The position numbers were made by a program, and so were the translations under genes. Of a DNA stretch of 5,287 nucleotides, positions 1 to 5,287 are shown piece by piece. Numbering within the stretch: the stretch's first letter is position 1; every line of letters begins with the position of its first letter. The DNA lies in assembly GCA_023253615.1 (NCBI GenBank), contig JALRFZ010000333.1, positions 1-5,287 on the forward strand, read 5' to 3'. The notes beneath the pieces are model-generated. The model saw only the letters and a list, made by a program, of their open reading frames with translations. It searched no databases and had not been told where the DNA came from. The stretch comes from Verrucomicrobiales bacterium. GTDB taxonomy: Bacteria; Verrucomicrobiota; Verrucomicrobiia; Verrucomicrobiales; DEV007.

Positions 1-14
1 CACCCCGACTTCCC

Positions 15-1382
15 ATGAAGATCCCGTTCTTTTCCACCCTCCTCCTCCTTTTCACCTGTGGCCGGCTCGCCGCGGCCGAACCACCGCTGGCCTCGACGCA
101 GTTCACCGAACTGGCTTCGATGCCCGACCGTACGGCTGAATTCCGTGAACGTCTCGGGAAAGACAACGGCACCCTCCTCCTCGAGCCCGGCGCCCACCGC
201 ATCACCGGCACGCTCGAGGTGGTTTTGTCAGGCACACACGGCGCCGTGATCCGTCCGGCCTCCGGCAGCGCCACCCTCATCATGGACGGGGCCGGCCCGG
301 CCATCCGCATCACCGGATCGCACGAAGGCACCGCCTCGCCCGCTTCCTTCAAACCCGCGACCTTCCACGAGCGCATGCCCGTCGTGGAGGGCATCGAGAT
401 CGTCGGCAACCATCCCGAGGCCGACGGCATCGAACTCGTCCGCACCTTCGAGGCCATCCTTTCCAAGGTGGCGGTGCGCTGGTGCCGGGACGGCATCCGC
501 CTCTCCGAACGCAACCGCAACGTGACCATCTCGGACGTGAACCTTTACGAAAACCGCGGCATCGGCCTGCATCTCGACGACGTGAACCTGCACCAGATCG
601 ACGTCGCGAACTCGCACATCAGCTACAACCGCGGCGGCGGCATCGTCGTGCGCGACGGGAACGTGCGCAATCTCCAGATCACCGGATGCGACATCGAATC
701 GAACATGCCCGGCGACGACACCCCCACCGGGACGGCCAACATCCTCCTCGACGTCTCGGGCTCGCCCGACGACAAAACGCGCTCCATCGCCGAAGTCGCC
801 ATCACCGGCTGCACCATCCAGCACAGCTCGAACTATTCGGGCAGGGAATTCAAGGAACTCGCGCCCGGCGGAGCGAACATCCGCTTTCTCGGCAAGGAGA
901 TCGCGCCGATCGACTCGGTCACGATCACCGGCAACGTCCTCAGCGATGTCTCCCTCAATGTCGATCTGCGCGATTGCACCGACATCACCTTCACCGGCAA
1001 CGTGCTCTTCGCTCCCAATCCTGACAATCTCCACGTCATCCGGAGCAAGCGGGTCGTGGTGAACGGCAACACCTTCAATCCCCGCGAGTTCGAGCGCCCG
1101 GGCCGCATCGTCTTCGAAGCGAGCCAGGATTGCGTCTTCTCGAACAACACCCTCCGCGCCCTCCTCGCGCCCGAAGGCTCCGTGGTCGTGAAGAATTCAC
1201 GCCGCATCGCGATGAACGGCAACATCCTCACCGAATCACCCGGCGGCGTGAAGATCGAAGCCTCCGACGACATCGTCGTGAAAGACTGGATCGTCTCCGG
1301 ACTGCCGGACGGCACCGCCCTCGTCGATGCCGACGCGGCATCGCGACGCATCGTCGAAGAAGGCAACGTGACCGCTCCGTGA
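15..1382 (+). CDS. Secreted right-handed parallel beta-helix repeat protein
   Basis: This is a complete 455-residue protein. Residues 1-21 form a Sec signal peptide: K2, a hydrophobic core from about 5 to 14, and a likely signal peptidase I site after LAAA, before E22, so it should act in the periplasm or outside. Residues about 37-70 (a charged helix, then GTLLLEPGAHRITGTLEV) look like the N-terminal cap and first strand of a pectin-lyase-like fold. Short beta rungs follow. Each carries a turn motif such as ITGC (222-225, 263-266), ITGN (304-307), FTGN (326-329), VNGN (349-352), FSNN (375-378) or MNGN (400-403), spaced about 22-26 residues apart. This is typical of the Beta_helix/NosD-like families. 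Such proteins bind or cleave polysaccharides, but I cannot identify catalytic residues, so lyase, hydrolase, epimerase or plain binding all remain possible. The frame stays open to the window edge upstream; ATG 15 is chosen because it starts the signal peptide directly. No clear Shine-Dalgarno is visible in the 14 available bases. The gene converges on the heme-protein gene. Confidence 0.88.
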   Translation: MKIPFFSTLLLLFTCGRLAAAEPPLASTQFTELASMPDRTAEFRERLGKDNGTLLLEPGAHRITGTLEVVLSGTHGAVIRPASGSATLIMDGAGPAIRITGSHEGTASPASFKPATFHERMPVVEGIEIVGNHPEADGIELVRTFEAILSKVAVRWCRDGIRLSERNRNVTISDVNLYENRGIGLHLDDVNLHQIDVANSHISYNRGGGIVVRDGNVRNLQITGCDIESNMPGDDTPTGTANILLDVSGSPDDKTRSIAEVAITGCTIQHSSNYSGREFKELAPGGANIRFLGKEIAPIDSVTITGNVLSDVSLNVDLRDCTDITFTGNVLFAPNPDNLHVIRSKRVVVNGNTFNPREFERPGRIVFEASQDCVFSNNTLRALLAPEGSVVVKNSRRIAMNGNILTESPGGVKIEASDDIVVKDWIVSGLPDGTALVDADAASRRIVEEGNVTAP

Positions 1383-1416
1383 GGCAACGCCCGGCCCGGA
1401 GCCTCACAGACTCCGG
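1380..1416. terminator. Candidate bidirectional terminator between convergent genes
   Basis: The short gap between the two convergent genes contains a perfect 6-bp inverted repeat, TGAGGC (1380-1385) and GCCTCA (1401-1406), with a 15-base GC-rich loop. The left arm begins with the TGA stop of the beta-helix gene and the right arm ends with the complement of the TGA stop of the heme-protein gene. A second, mutually exclusive 6-bp stem is possible between CCGGAG (1396-1401) and CTCCGG (1411-1416). There is no T-run after either stem on either strand, so this is not a canonical intrinsic terminator. The stems may act with Rho or may be chance in GC-rich DNA. Confidence 0.35.
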
Positions 1417-4400
1417 AGATAGGCCGCGATGTCGGCGACCGCCTGCGGAGTCAGCCCGAGATTCGCGGGATCATACATCAGCGATCGACCGAGCGGCTCG
1501 ACGGATTTGACCCGGCTCTTCGGGATCGTCTGCACGATCCCGCCCATGCACTTCACGATGAGCGGATCGCCGTTGGAGAGGACCATGCCGGTGACAACGG
1601 TCCCGTCGGTGGTGACGACCTTGCTGCCCTCGTAGCCGTGGGAAATATCAGCGGAGGGATGGGCGATCGCATCGAGGATGACCTCGAGCGGCTGCTGGCG
1701 GCCGAAGGTGGTGAGATCGGGGCCGAAATCGAGACCCGCCTCGCCGACCTTGTGGCAGGTGTAACAGACCGCGACGGAGGCCTGGCCTTTCGCCTTGTCG
1801 CCCGTGAGCTTCATCAACTCCGCGGTCGCGGGCATGGGCGCGGCACCGGCCACGGCGGGCGGCATCCCGACGGCGGTGATGGTGACTTTGTCAGGGTCGT
1901 AGAGCCCGCGCGCCTTCATCGCCTCGTCGACGCCGTAGCTCTTCCAGAGATTACCCTTGCGGTTCATCAGCCACCACTGGGCGAGGTCTTTCATCGGGAA
2001 ATCCTTCGCATTGGCGAGCTCGATCATGTGACCGACGGCCTCGGGGCTTTTCACGAAGGCGAGGGCGGTGAGCATGCGTTTGCGTTCGTCTTCGGGAAGC
2101 GAGGCCAACCGGGCGCGGGCTTTGAAATCGGCCGCGGCCGTCGCGGGGTGAAGTCGCCAGGCGAGCCAGGAGAGGGGTTCGCTCCACGCGTCGGAGGATC
2201 CGCCGAGTTCCTTCGCGAGGGCGGCGTAGACATCTGCCTCCTTGCCTTTGCTGCCGGTCCCGAAGGCTTCGAGGTAGCTGCGATCCTTGCCATCGAAGCC
2301 CTTTGCCACGGCAAGGAGGACGTCGAGACTTTGATCGATCGGCAGATCGCGCATCATGAACGCGGCTTCGGCGCGGATCATGGGAGAGGCATCAGCGGCC
2401 ATGGACTTCGCCATCGCGGCGGGTTCGTGGCCGATGAAACGCAGCGAGCGGTATGCCACGAGACGGGTCATGGCGTCGTCCGACGAAAGGAATTCCCGGA
2501 CCTTGGCCACGCCTTCGTCCCCCATCTGGGCAAGCAACCAGATGGCGCGGGCGGCGATGTGGGGATTCGGATCGGTCAGCAGCCCGGCAACCGCGGAAAC
2601 GGATTTTGCCCCCGACTCGCGCAGCCTGACAAAACCACCGTACCGCACGTTGGGCGCGGGGCTCTTCAGGGAGGCGATCTGTCCCTCGGAGGTGGCCAAA
2701 TCGAGCTTCGGCACGATGGACTTGAATCCTTTCGGAGCGATGCGGTAGATCGTGCCGGCGATGCCTTCGTCGAGGGTGCCGTGGCCACCGACGCGCCCAT
2801 CGAACCAGTCGGCCACGTAGATCGCGCCATCGGGTCCGACGGTGACATCACTGGGACGGAACAGGGTCTTCAGTTCGCCCGTCGGTTTGCCGCCGAGGAA
2901 GTCGGAGCCGGCCCATTCCTGCTCCTTGTTCGAGGTCATGAAATCAAAACGCTCGAGCTTGTAGCCCGCGCCATCGGGCACGGGCAGGTAGCCGAAGACG
3001 ACGTTTTTCCCGGCCTCGCAGGCGAGGAGGAGTCCGTTCCATTTCCCATCGAGCGCGCCGTTCTCATAGTAGGCCACGCCGGTGGGCGAGCCCCCGCCGT
3101 AGATGTCGCCGGCCGGCATGGTGCCGGGGTCTTCCTGACGCCATTCGGCGGTCGGGGTGTCCTGCCCGGGACGTTTGTCGGCTCCCCACGAACGCTGGCC
3201 ATCGGCCGAGGCGAAACCGGCGTTGCCGCCTTCCAGCACGTGGCTGACGCGGCAGGCGGGCGGGTCGTCGTTGTCGCTCTGGAAGACATCTCCGAAGGAG
3301 GTCACGGCCTGCTCGTAGCTGTTGCGGAAGTTGTGCCCGAGGATGGTCACGTTCGTGCCATCGGGATTCATGCGGGCGAGGAAACCGCCGATCCAGACGT
3401 GGCCGTCGTCGCTGACGCGTCCGGCGATGTCCTGGAGCTGGTAGGGGCTGCCCATGTAGAAATTCTTGCCCGATCGATCGGTGAACTTCGCACCCATGTT
3501 CCCCTGGTTGAAATACCACTGCCCGTTCGGTCCGGCGGTGACGCTGTGGAGGCTGTGGTCGTGCTGTTTCCCGGCGAATCCGGTGAGCAGCACCTCGCGC
3601 GAATCAACGCCCTCCTCGTATTTGCCGTCGCCGTTTTTGTCGGTGTAAACGAGCAGATCGGGCGGCTGCGAGACGAGGATGCGTCCATCGAGCACGGCGA
3701 CACCGAGCGGCGAAGCGAGCGCGGGATCCTGCACGAAGACGGTGCTCTTGTCGGCCGAACCGGAGCCGTCGCTATCCTCGAGTATGACGACACGATCGCC
3801 CTCGGGTTGACGTCCACCCTTGCCGCGGTAATTCACGCCCTCGGCGACCCAGAGCCGGCCCTGCGCGTCGAAGTCGATGTTCGTCGGATTGTGCAGCATC
3901 GGCGTGGTCGCCCAGATCGTGACCTCGAGGCCCTCGGGCACGGTGAAAAGATCGGTCGGCACGACTTTCGGAGCGTCCGGGTCGTAGGCGCCCGAGGCCG
4001 ATGCCGGGGGCTTCTGGGTGTAGACGCGGAATTTCACGCTCGCCGAACTGGGCTTGCCGTCGCGGATCATGCCGCCGTCGTCGATCGCGGCGAGCGCCTC
4101 GAATTTCGCGACGCCCTCGGGCAGATCGAAGGCAATCGTGGCGGGGCCGTGCGTGCCGATACCCTTCGCATGCACCTTTCCCTCGACGCTGAGCGGTTTG
4201 CCGCTCTGGTTGAGGTCTTTCAGCGTCTTGCCATAGCCGCTCTTCGCGTCTTTCCAATCCAACCCGGTCAGGTCGCGGACCGTACCGTCTTTCATCACCA
4301 GCTTCGGTTCGATCCAGTTCGCCCAGTCGCAGGCGAGACCGCCCTCATCCGAGACGACAAGATAAAGCTCCTTCGCATCGGGAATGTCTGCAGAGACCGG

Positions 4401-4517
4401 CACGAGGCGCGGCTGGCTCTTCGCATCGAGGACGGGAGTTTCAACAACGGGCTTCACCTGCTGCGCGAAGGCGGCGGCGGCGAAGAACGGGAGCAGGCCT
4501 GCTAGACGGGGTGACAT
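1404..4517 (-). CDS. PVC-type secreted heme-binding (CxxCH) dehydrogenase-like protein with NPCBM-like module
   Basis: This complete 1037-residue protein begins with a signal peptide (R4, hydrophobic 5-17, likely cleavage at AFA before QQ19). Residues about 43-168 resemble an NPCBM-type carbohydrate-binding module: LYLVVSDEGG, CDWANW, and GIGTHGPATIAFDLP followed by an AAIDD strand. Residues about 189-595 match the Piru_Ver_Nterm (TIGR02604) propeller, related to sorbosone/glucose dehydrogenases: FTVPEGLEVTIWA, NIDFDAQGRLWVAE, QHDHSLHSV around H319-H324, and SDVTVGPDGAIYVADWFDG near 556-574. Acidic Gly/Asp loops at about 248-257 and 293-302 look like calcium sites. Residues about 610-860 are helical HEAT-like repeats (for example DPNPHIAARAIWLLAQMGD). 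An Ala/Pro linker leads to the cytochrome-c-like domain (TIGR02603 type) with CYTCH at 918-922 and the C-terminal SLM and IAAYLRSL signatures; M1014 is a candidate distal heme ligand. It probably oxidises or binds a sugar-like substrate outside the cytoplasm and passes electrons through heme, but neither substrate nor cofactor is shown. The start is ATG 4517, because it begins the signal peptide and has AGGA 8 bases upstream; the frame stays open to 4739, but that extension is Arg-rich and would bury the signal. Confidence 0.92.
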   Translation of the reverse strand: MSPRLAGLLPFFAAAAFAQQVKPVVETPVLDAKSQPRLVPVSADIPDAKELYLVVSDEGGLACDWANWIEPKLVMKDGTVRDLTGLDWKDAKSGYGKTLKDLNQSGKPLSVEGKVHAKGIGTHGPATIAFDLPEGVAKFEALAAIDDGGMIRDGKPSSASVKFRVYTQKPPASASGAYDPDAPKVVPTDLFTVPEGLEVTIWATTPMLHNPTNIDFDAQGRLWVAEGVNYRGKGGRQPEGDRVVILEDSDGSGSADKSTVFVQDPALASPLGVAVLDGRILVSQPPDLLVYTDKNGDGKYEEGVDSREVLLTGFAGKQHDHSLHSVTAGPNGQWYFNQGNMGAKFTDRSGKNFYMGSPYQLQDIAGRVSDDGHVWIGGFLARMNPDGTNVTILGHNFRNSYEQAVTSFGDVFQSDNDDPPACRVSHVLEGGNAGFASADGQRSWGADKRPGQDTPTAEWRQEDPGTMPAGDIYGGGSPTGVAYYENGALDGKWNGLLLACEAGKNVVFGYLPVPDGAGYKLERFDFMTSNKEQEWAGSDFLGGKPTGELKTLFRPSDVTVGPDGAIYVADWFDGRVGGHGTLDEGIAGTIYRIAPKGFKSIVPKLDLATSEGQIASLKSPAPNVRYGGFVRLRESGAKSVSAVAGLLTDPNPHIAARAIWLLAQMGDEGVAKVREFLSSDDAMTRLVAYRSLRFIGHEPAAMAKSMAADASPMIRAEAAFMMRDLPIDQSLDVLLAVAKGFDGKDRSYLEAFGTGSKGKEADVYAALAKELGGSSDAWSEPLSWLAWRLHPATAAADFKARARLASLPEDERKRMLTALAFVKSPEAVGHMIELANAKDFPMKDLAQWWLMNRKGNLWKSYGVDEAMKARGLYDPDKVTITAVGMPPAVAGAAPMPATAELMKLTGDKAKGQASVAVCYTCHKVGEAGLDFGPDLTTFGRQQPLEVILDAIAHPSADISHGYEGSKVVTTDGTVVTGMVLSNGDPLIVKCMGGIVQTIPKSRVKSVEPLGRSLMYDPANLGLTPQAVADIAAYLRSL
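1752..1766 (-). other. CxxCH heme c attachment site in the heme-binding protein
   Basis: The reverse-strand codons read Cys-Tyr-Thr-Cys-His, residues 918-922 of the 1037-residue protein. In c-type cytochromes the two cysteines form thioethers with heme and the histidine is the proximal ligand. The following residues (KVGEAGLDFGPDLTTFG) match the usual context in PVC heme-binding domains, where a GPDL segment comes shortly after the motif. This is the only CxxCH in the protein, so a single covalent heme is expected. Confidence 0.88.
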
Positions 4518-4524
4518 GGGCGCG

Positions 4525-4553
4525 ATCCTAGCGGGAGCAACGGCTCCGGGCAA
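4525..4553 (-). promoter_or_regulatory. Candidate sigma-70-like promoter for the heme-protein gene
   Basis: On the minus strand TTGCCC (4553-4548) and TAGGAT (4530-4525) are separated by exactly 17 bases; each matches 4 of 6 consensus positions. The spacer contains a perfect hairpin, GGAGC (4534-4538) and GCTCC (4543-4547) around a 4-base loop. If real, transcription would begin at about the ATG, giving a leaderless or nearly leaderless mRNA. That conflicts with use of the overlapping AGGA as a ribosome site, so only one reading is likely correct. Short weak matches are expected by chance, and confidence is low. Confidence 0.25.
4526..4529 (-). promoter_or_regulatory. Shine-Dalgarno of the heme-protein gene
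   Basis: On the minus strand AGGA lies 8 bases before the ATG at 4517, which is a normal spacing. It supports this ATG over the longer open frame that reaches 4739. The same bases are part of a possible -10 element (TAGGAT), so the site has two readings. Confidence 0.6.
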
Positions 4554-4560
4554 GGGCGGA

Positions 4561-4587
4561 AATCCGGCGCGTAAGACCGACCGGATT
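4561..4587. repeat. 7-bp inverted repeat in the divergent intergenic region
   Basis: AATCCGG (4561-4567) and CCGGATT (4581-4587) form a perfect inverted repeat around a 13-base spacer, roughly midway between the two divergent start codons. Arm centres are 20 bp apart, about two helical turns, which would suit a dimeric regulator on one face of DNA. It could be an operator controlling one or both genes, but no regulator is encoded in the window and the arms are short. No convincing plus-strand -10/-35 pair was found here; TCGACA at 4587-4592 resembles a -35 but has no good partner. Confidence 0.3.
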
Positions 4588-4611
4588 CGACAATTCCTCC
4601 GGTCCGTGCCA

Positions 4612-4625
4612 TCGATAGGGATCGA
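4612..4625 (+). promoter_or_regulatory. Small hairpin presenting the ribosome-binding site of the membrane protein gene
   Basis: TCGAT (4612-4616) and ATCGA (4621-4625) are perfect complements around the loop AGGG (4617-4620). AGGGA at 4617-4621 is the only Shine-Dalgarno-like stretch before the GTG at 4633, at a somewhat long spacing of 11 bases. A 5-bp stem with the ribosome site mostly in its loop could tune translation, or the symmetry may be accidental. Confidence 0.3.
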
Positions 4626-4632
4626 CGAACCG

Positions 4633-5287
4633 GTGCCATCTCCCGCTCCGCCCGCCTGCCACCCCCGCTGGCGCTGTCTCTTTGTCGTCTTTCTCCTGAT
4701 GTTCCTCGCCCAGGCGATCGGCAGCGCTTTCAACATCACCTACAATCTCATCCACATCCCGCCGCTCCTCACGCCGGACCAGGAGTCGGCTTTCAAATCG
4801 TCCATCGCCATCTTCAACGCGATCGCCTATCCGCCTCTGGTGCTGATCTGGGCTTTCCTCGTGTTCCGGCTGCGATCCGTGATCCTGACAAACGAACATC
4901 TCCGCGAGCGCCAGCGCCAGGTGCTGCGTCTCCCCAATCAGGCGGCCGCCATTGCCGCGGCGGGGTGGCTCCTCAGCATCCCGGCGCTCTTTTTCGGATT
5001 GAAACGCTCGGGCGAGGAGATCAATCCGCACGTCTGGTTCCACTTCCCCGTCTCGATCTGCATCGCGGCCGTCGTCGCCCTGACGATCGGATTTTTCTCG
5101 ATCGACTGGGCGCGGCAACGGCTGCTCTTCCCCTGCTTCTTCCAGGATCTCAGTCCCGCGCGGATCGAGGGTGTCGCCCGGCTCAACATCGCGGGACGCG
5201 GAAAACTCTGGACCCTCGCCGCGAGCATCTGTCCGATTTTTTCCCTGCTGCTCCTGCTCCTCGATCCCCCTCCCGAGCGGGCCGACG
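4633..5287 (+). CDS. Polytopic membrane protein, N-terminal part; probable adenylate/guanylate cyclase-type sensor region (partial)
   Basis: The first 218 residues are present; the frame is open at the right edge. GTG 4633 is chosen as start because it gives a short basic N-terminus (HPRWR) before a full first membrane helix, and AGGGA lies 11 bases upstream; ATG 4699 would cut that helix in half. Five hydrophobic segments are visible: about 16-35, 57-78, 103-123, 138-157 and 192-211. Arg-rich loops (79-102 and 158-192) fall on the same side as the N-terminus, so by the positive-inside rule the N-terminus is cytoplasmic. RQRQVLRLPN before helix 3 with GW inside it, WARQRLLFP after helix 4, and GRGKLW before helix 5 ending in a Pro-containing stretch resemble, from memory, the six-helix membrane domain preceding HAMP and cyclase domains in bacterial class III cyclases. 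By that model one more helix and a catalytic domain should follow. A histidine kinase or other sensor, or an unrelated membrane protein, is possible. It is divergent from the heme-protein gene. Confidence 0.75.
   Translation, partial: MPSPAPPACHPRWRCLFVVFLLMFLAQAIGSAFNITYNLIHIPPLLTPDQESAFKSSIAIFNAIAYPPLVLIWAFLVFRLRSVILTNEHLRERQRQVLRLPNQAAAIAAAGWLLSIPALFFGLKRSGEEINPHVWFHFPVSICIAAVVALTIGFFSIDWARQRLLFPCFFQDLSPARIEGVARLNIAGRGKLWTLAASICPIFSLLLLLLDPPPERAD

Noticed and set aside
48..59. A lipoprotein lipobox around Cys15 of the beta-helix protein
   Set aside because: The residues before the cysteine read LFT, and Phe and Thr do not fit the usual small residues at positions -2 and -1. The later LAAA site fits signal peptidase I better.
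228..1034. A 268-codon minus-strand frame opposite the beta-helix gene
   Set aside because: It is in the same codon-on-codon antisense phase. The translation is a low-complexity Val/Asp/Ala-rich chain mirroring the sense gene, with no signal peptide or recognisable domain.
1638..4505. A 955-codon open frame on the plus strand, antisense to the heme-protein gene
   Set aside because: Its codons pair exactly with the sense codons, so a stop appears only where the sense gene uses TTA, CTA or TCA. These codons are rare in a GC-biased gene, and the frame indeed ends at the complement of the CTA at residue 5. Its translation is rich in Gly, His, Asp and Arg with no domain, while the sense strand has a full multi-domain protein.
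4606..4632. GTG 4606 as the start of the membrane protein
   Set aside because: It is in frame, but the preceding bases are pyrimidine-rich with no Shine-Dalgarno. The added residues are not needed for the first helix. It is kept only as an alternative.
4518..4739. A 74-residue N-terminal extension of the heme protein to an ATG at 4739
   Set aside because: The extra residues are Arg-rich and unlike the family, would overlap the start and first helix of the divergent membrane gene, and would place the clear signal peptide internally.
4528..5118. A 196-codon minus-strand frame opposite the membrane protein gene
   Set aside because: It is codon-aligned antisense to the membrane gene, highly charged (Arg/Asp/Glu) as expected for the complement of hydrophobic codons, and would run through the divergent control region.
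1..5287. CRISPR arrays, tRNA or rRNA genes, insertion sequences and other mobile signs
   Set aside because: I saw no regularly spaced repeats, tRNA-like cloverleaf, rRNA segments, transposase motifs or terminal inverted repeats, and coding covers nearly the whole window.

Overview
The window is a GC-rich bacterial segment, free of RNA genes and mobile elements, that most likely comes from the Verrucomicrobiota, or more broadly the PVC group. The strongest clue is the large minus-strand gene. It encodes an exported protein that combines an NPCBM-like module, a 'Piru_Ver' type beta-propeller dehydrogenase-like domain, HEAT-like helical repeats and a C-terminal CxxCH heme-binding domain. This architecture is expanded in Verrucomicrobia and Planctomycetes and rare elsewhere. 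Many small Ala/Pro/Arg-rich GC codons and long open antisense frames fit a genome with strong GC codon bias.

Layout. Bases 15-1382 (+) hold a complete secreted right-handed beta-helix protein. Bases 1404-4517 (-) hold the PVC-type heme-binding protein, convergent with the first gene; only 21 bp separate the two stop codons, and both stops lie in the arms of one short inverted repeat. Bases 4518-4632 are a 115-bp divergent intergenic region with a candidate promoter and Shine-Dalgarno for the minus-strand gene, two short inverted repeats and a possible hairpin at the start of the next gene. Bases 4633-5287 (+) hold the N-terminal 218 residues of a polytopic membrane protein that runs off the right edge. 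Its five visible membrane segments and loop motifs resemble the membrane sensor region of bacterial adenylate/guanylate cyclases, but no catalytic domain is in view. It starts at a GTG codon.

How the genes fit together. The two complete genes encode exported proteins of types that PVC bacteria often use on polysaccharides or oxidised sugars outside the cytoplasm, so a shared role in glycan binding or breakdown is plausible. Nothing in the sequence fixes a substrate, and their convergent orientation means they are not one operon. The divergent membrane protein could be a signalling protein that shares a control region with the heme protein. I see no sign of a defence system, CRISPR array, prophage or other clearly new system; the notable points are domain architecture and compact gene junctions.
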